From assembly GCF_051960575.1 (NCBI RefSeq), contig NZ_JBQCEE010000075.1:1-32314 (forward strand): DNA of 32,314 nt, written 5' to 3'. Position 1 is the stretch's first letter; each line of letters begins with the position of its first letter. Shown in pieces: positions 32,174 through 32,314 of this stretch. The notes beneath the pieces were generated by a model, which had not been told where the DNA came from, made no database searches, and saw only the letters and a list, made by a program, of their open reading frames with translations. The DNA is from JBQCEE01 sp051960575 (GTDB lineage: Bacteria > Actinomycetota > Actinomycetes > Mycobacteriales > Jatrophihabitantaceae). The translations under genes and the position numbers were made by a program.

Positions 32174-32314
32174 GACGACACCTCCGTGGCGTTCGGGTCG
32201 GTGGTGGTGGTGGTGGTAGCGGGGTCGGCCGCCTGGGCGAGCTGCTCGTCGAGGTTGAACACCTCGCGCAGCAGCTCGAAGCCCTCGTCAGGGCCGCGGC
32301 CGTCGAGGCCGATG
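32170..32314 (-). CDS. C-terminal end of an unidentified operon gene (5' outside window)
   Basis: The minus-strand frame is open from the window edge to TGA at 32172-32170 and overlaps the isomerase start as ATGA. Its 47 residues include IGLDGRGPDEGFELLREVFN and a run of six Thr from a GGT/ACC repeat, then DPNATEVSS. The family cannot be recognised from the tail. Coupling to the isomerase indicates it belongs to the rhamnose operon. Confidence 0.7.
   Translation of the reverse strand, partial: IGLDGRGPDEGFELLREVFNLDEQLAQAADPATTTTTTDPNATEVSS

Noticed and set aside
32201..32220. GGT trinucleotide run as a satellite or CRISPR-like repeat
   Set aside because: It lies in an open frame encoding a short Thr run in a linker-like tail; there are no spacers.

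Overview
The window comes from a high-GC, Gram-positive-type genome, most likely an actinomycete. The signs are a strong G/C bias at third codon positions, many GTG starts and long overlapping operons. Gene families typical of that group are present: MmyB-type XRE regulators, an MsmX-dependent style sugar importer, a LutABC set, and an L-rhamnose isomerase of the RhaI type with an aldolase/dehydrogenase fusion. I saw no rRNA, tRNA, CRISPR array, phage module or complete insertion sequence.

Left part (1-4.2 kb): a truncated C-terminus at the edge, a frameshifted unknown gene, a GNAT acetyltransferase, the stranded C-terminal piece of an MmyB-type regulator, an intact MmyB-type regulator, and a divergent aldo/keto reductase preceded by a perfect small palindrome.

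Centre-left (4.2-14.7 kb) is the most interesting region. On the minus strand an eight-gene operon runs from a lipoprotein sugar-binding protein through two permeases, a GntR/FCD regulator, an enolase-family sugar-acid dehydratase, an SMP-30 lactonase and a KDPG-type aldolase to a KDG-type kinase. Neighbours overlap or lie 1 nt apart. Upstream sit a uronate-dehydrogenase-like NAD enzyme and, divergently, a secreted GH43 enzyme resembling exo-beta-1,3-galactanases. Two copies of one 22-bp promoter/operator block, in inverted orientation, drive the transporter operon and the glycosidase gene. Together the genes spell: extracellular release of a sugar (galactose is my best guess), import, oxidation to a lactone, hydrolysis, dehydration, phosphorylation, and cleavage to pyruvate plus a triose phosphate, that is, a De Ley-Doudoroff-type route.

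Middle (14.7-23.3 kb): an accessory region with a frameshifted metallo-beta-lactamase-fold hydrolase and a divergent MarR regulator, a quinone-oxidoreductase-like MDR enzyme with no ordinary start codon, a frameshifted VOC-fold protein, a LysR regulator, an SRPBCC protein, a five-gene translationally coupled operon (small unknown protein, alpha/beta hydrolase with a Cys nucleophile, SDR, O-methyltransferase, NTF2-like protein), and a DUF6518-like membrane protein.

Right part (23.2-32.3 kb): a minus-strand L-rhamnose operon that enters from beyond the edge: an AraA/FucI-like isomerase, rhaI, the rhaEW fusion, rhaB, then lutA-lutB-lutC. It links rhamnose breakdown to dihydroxyacetone phosphate and L-lactaldehyde, oxidation of lactaldehyde to L-lactate, and oxidation of lactate to pyruvate in one transcript. 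Three genes elsewhere in the window carry single-nucleotide frameshifts in G/C-rich tracts, so either sequencing error or recent decay must be considered.
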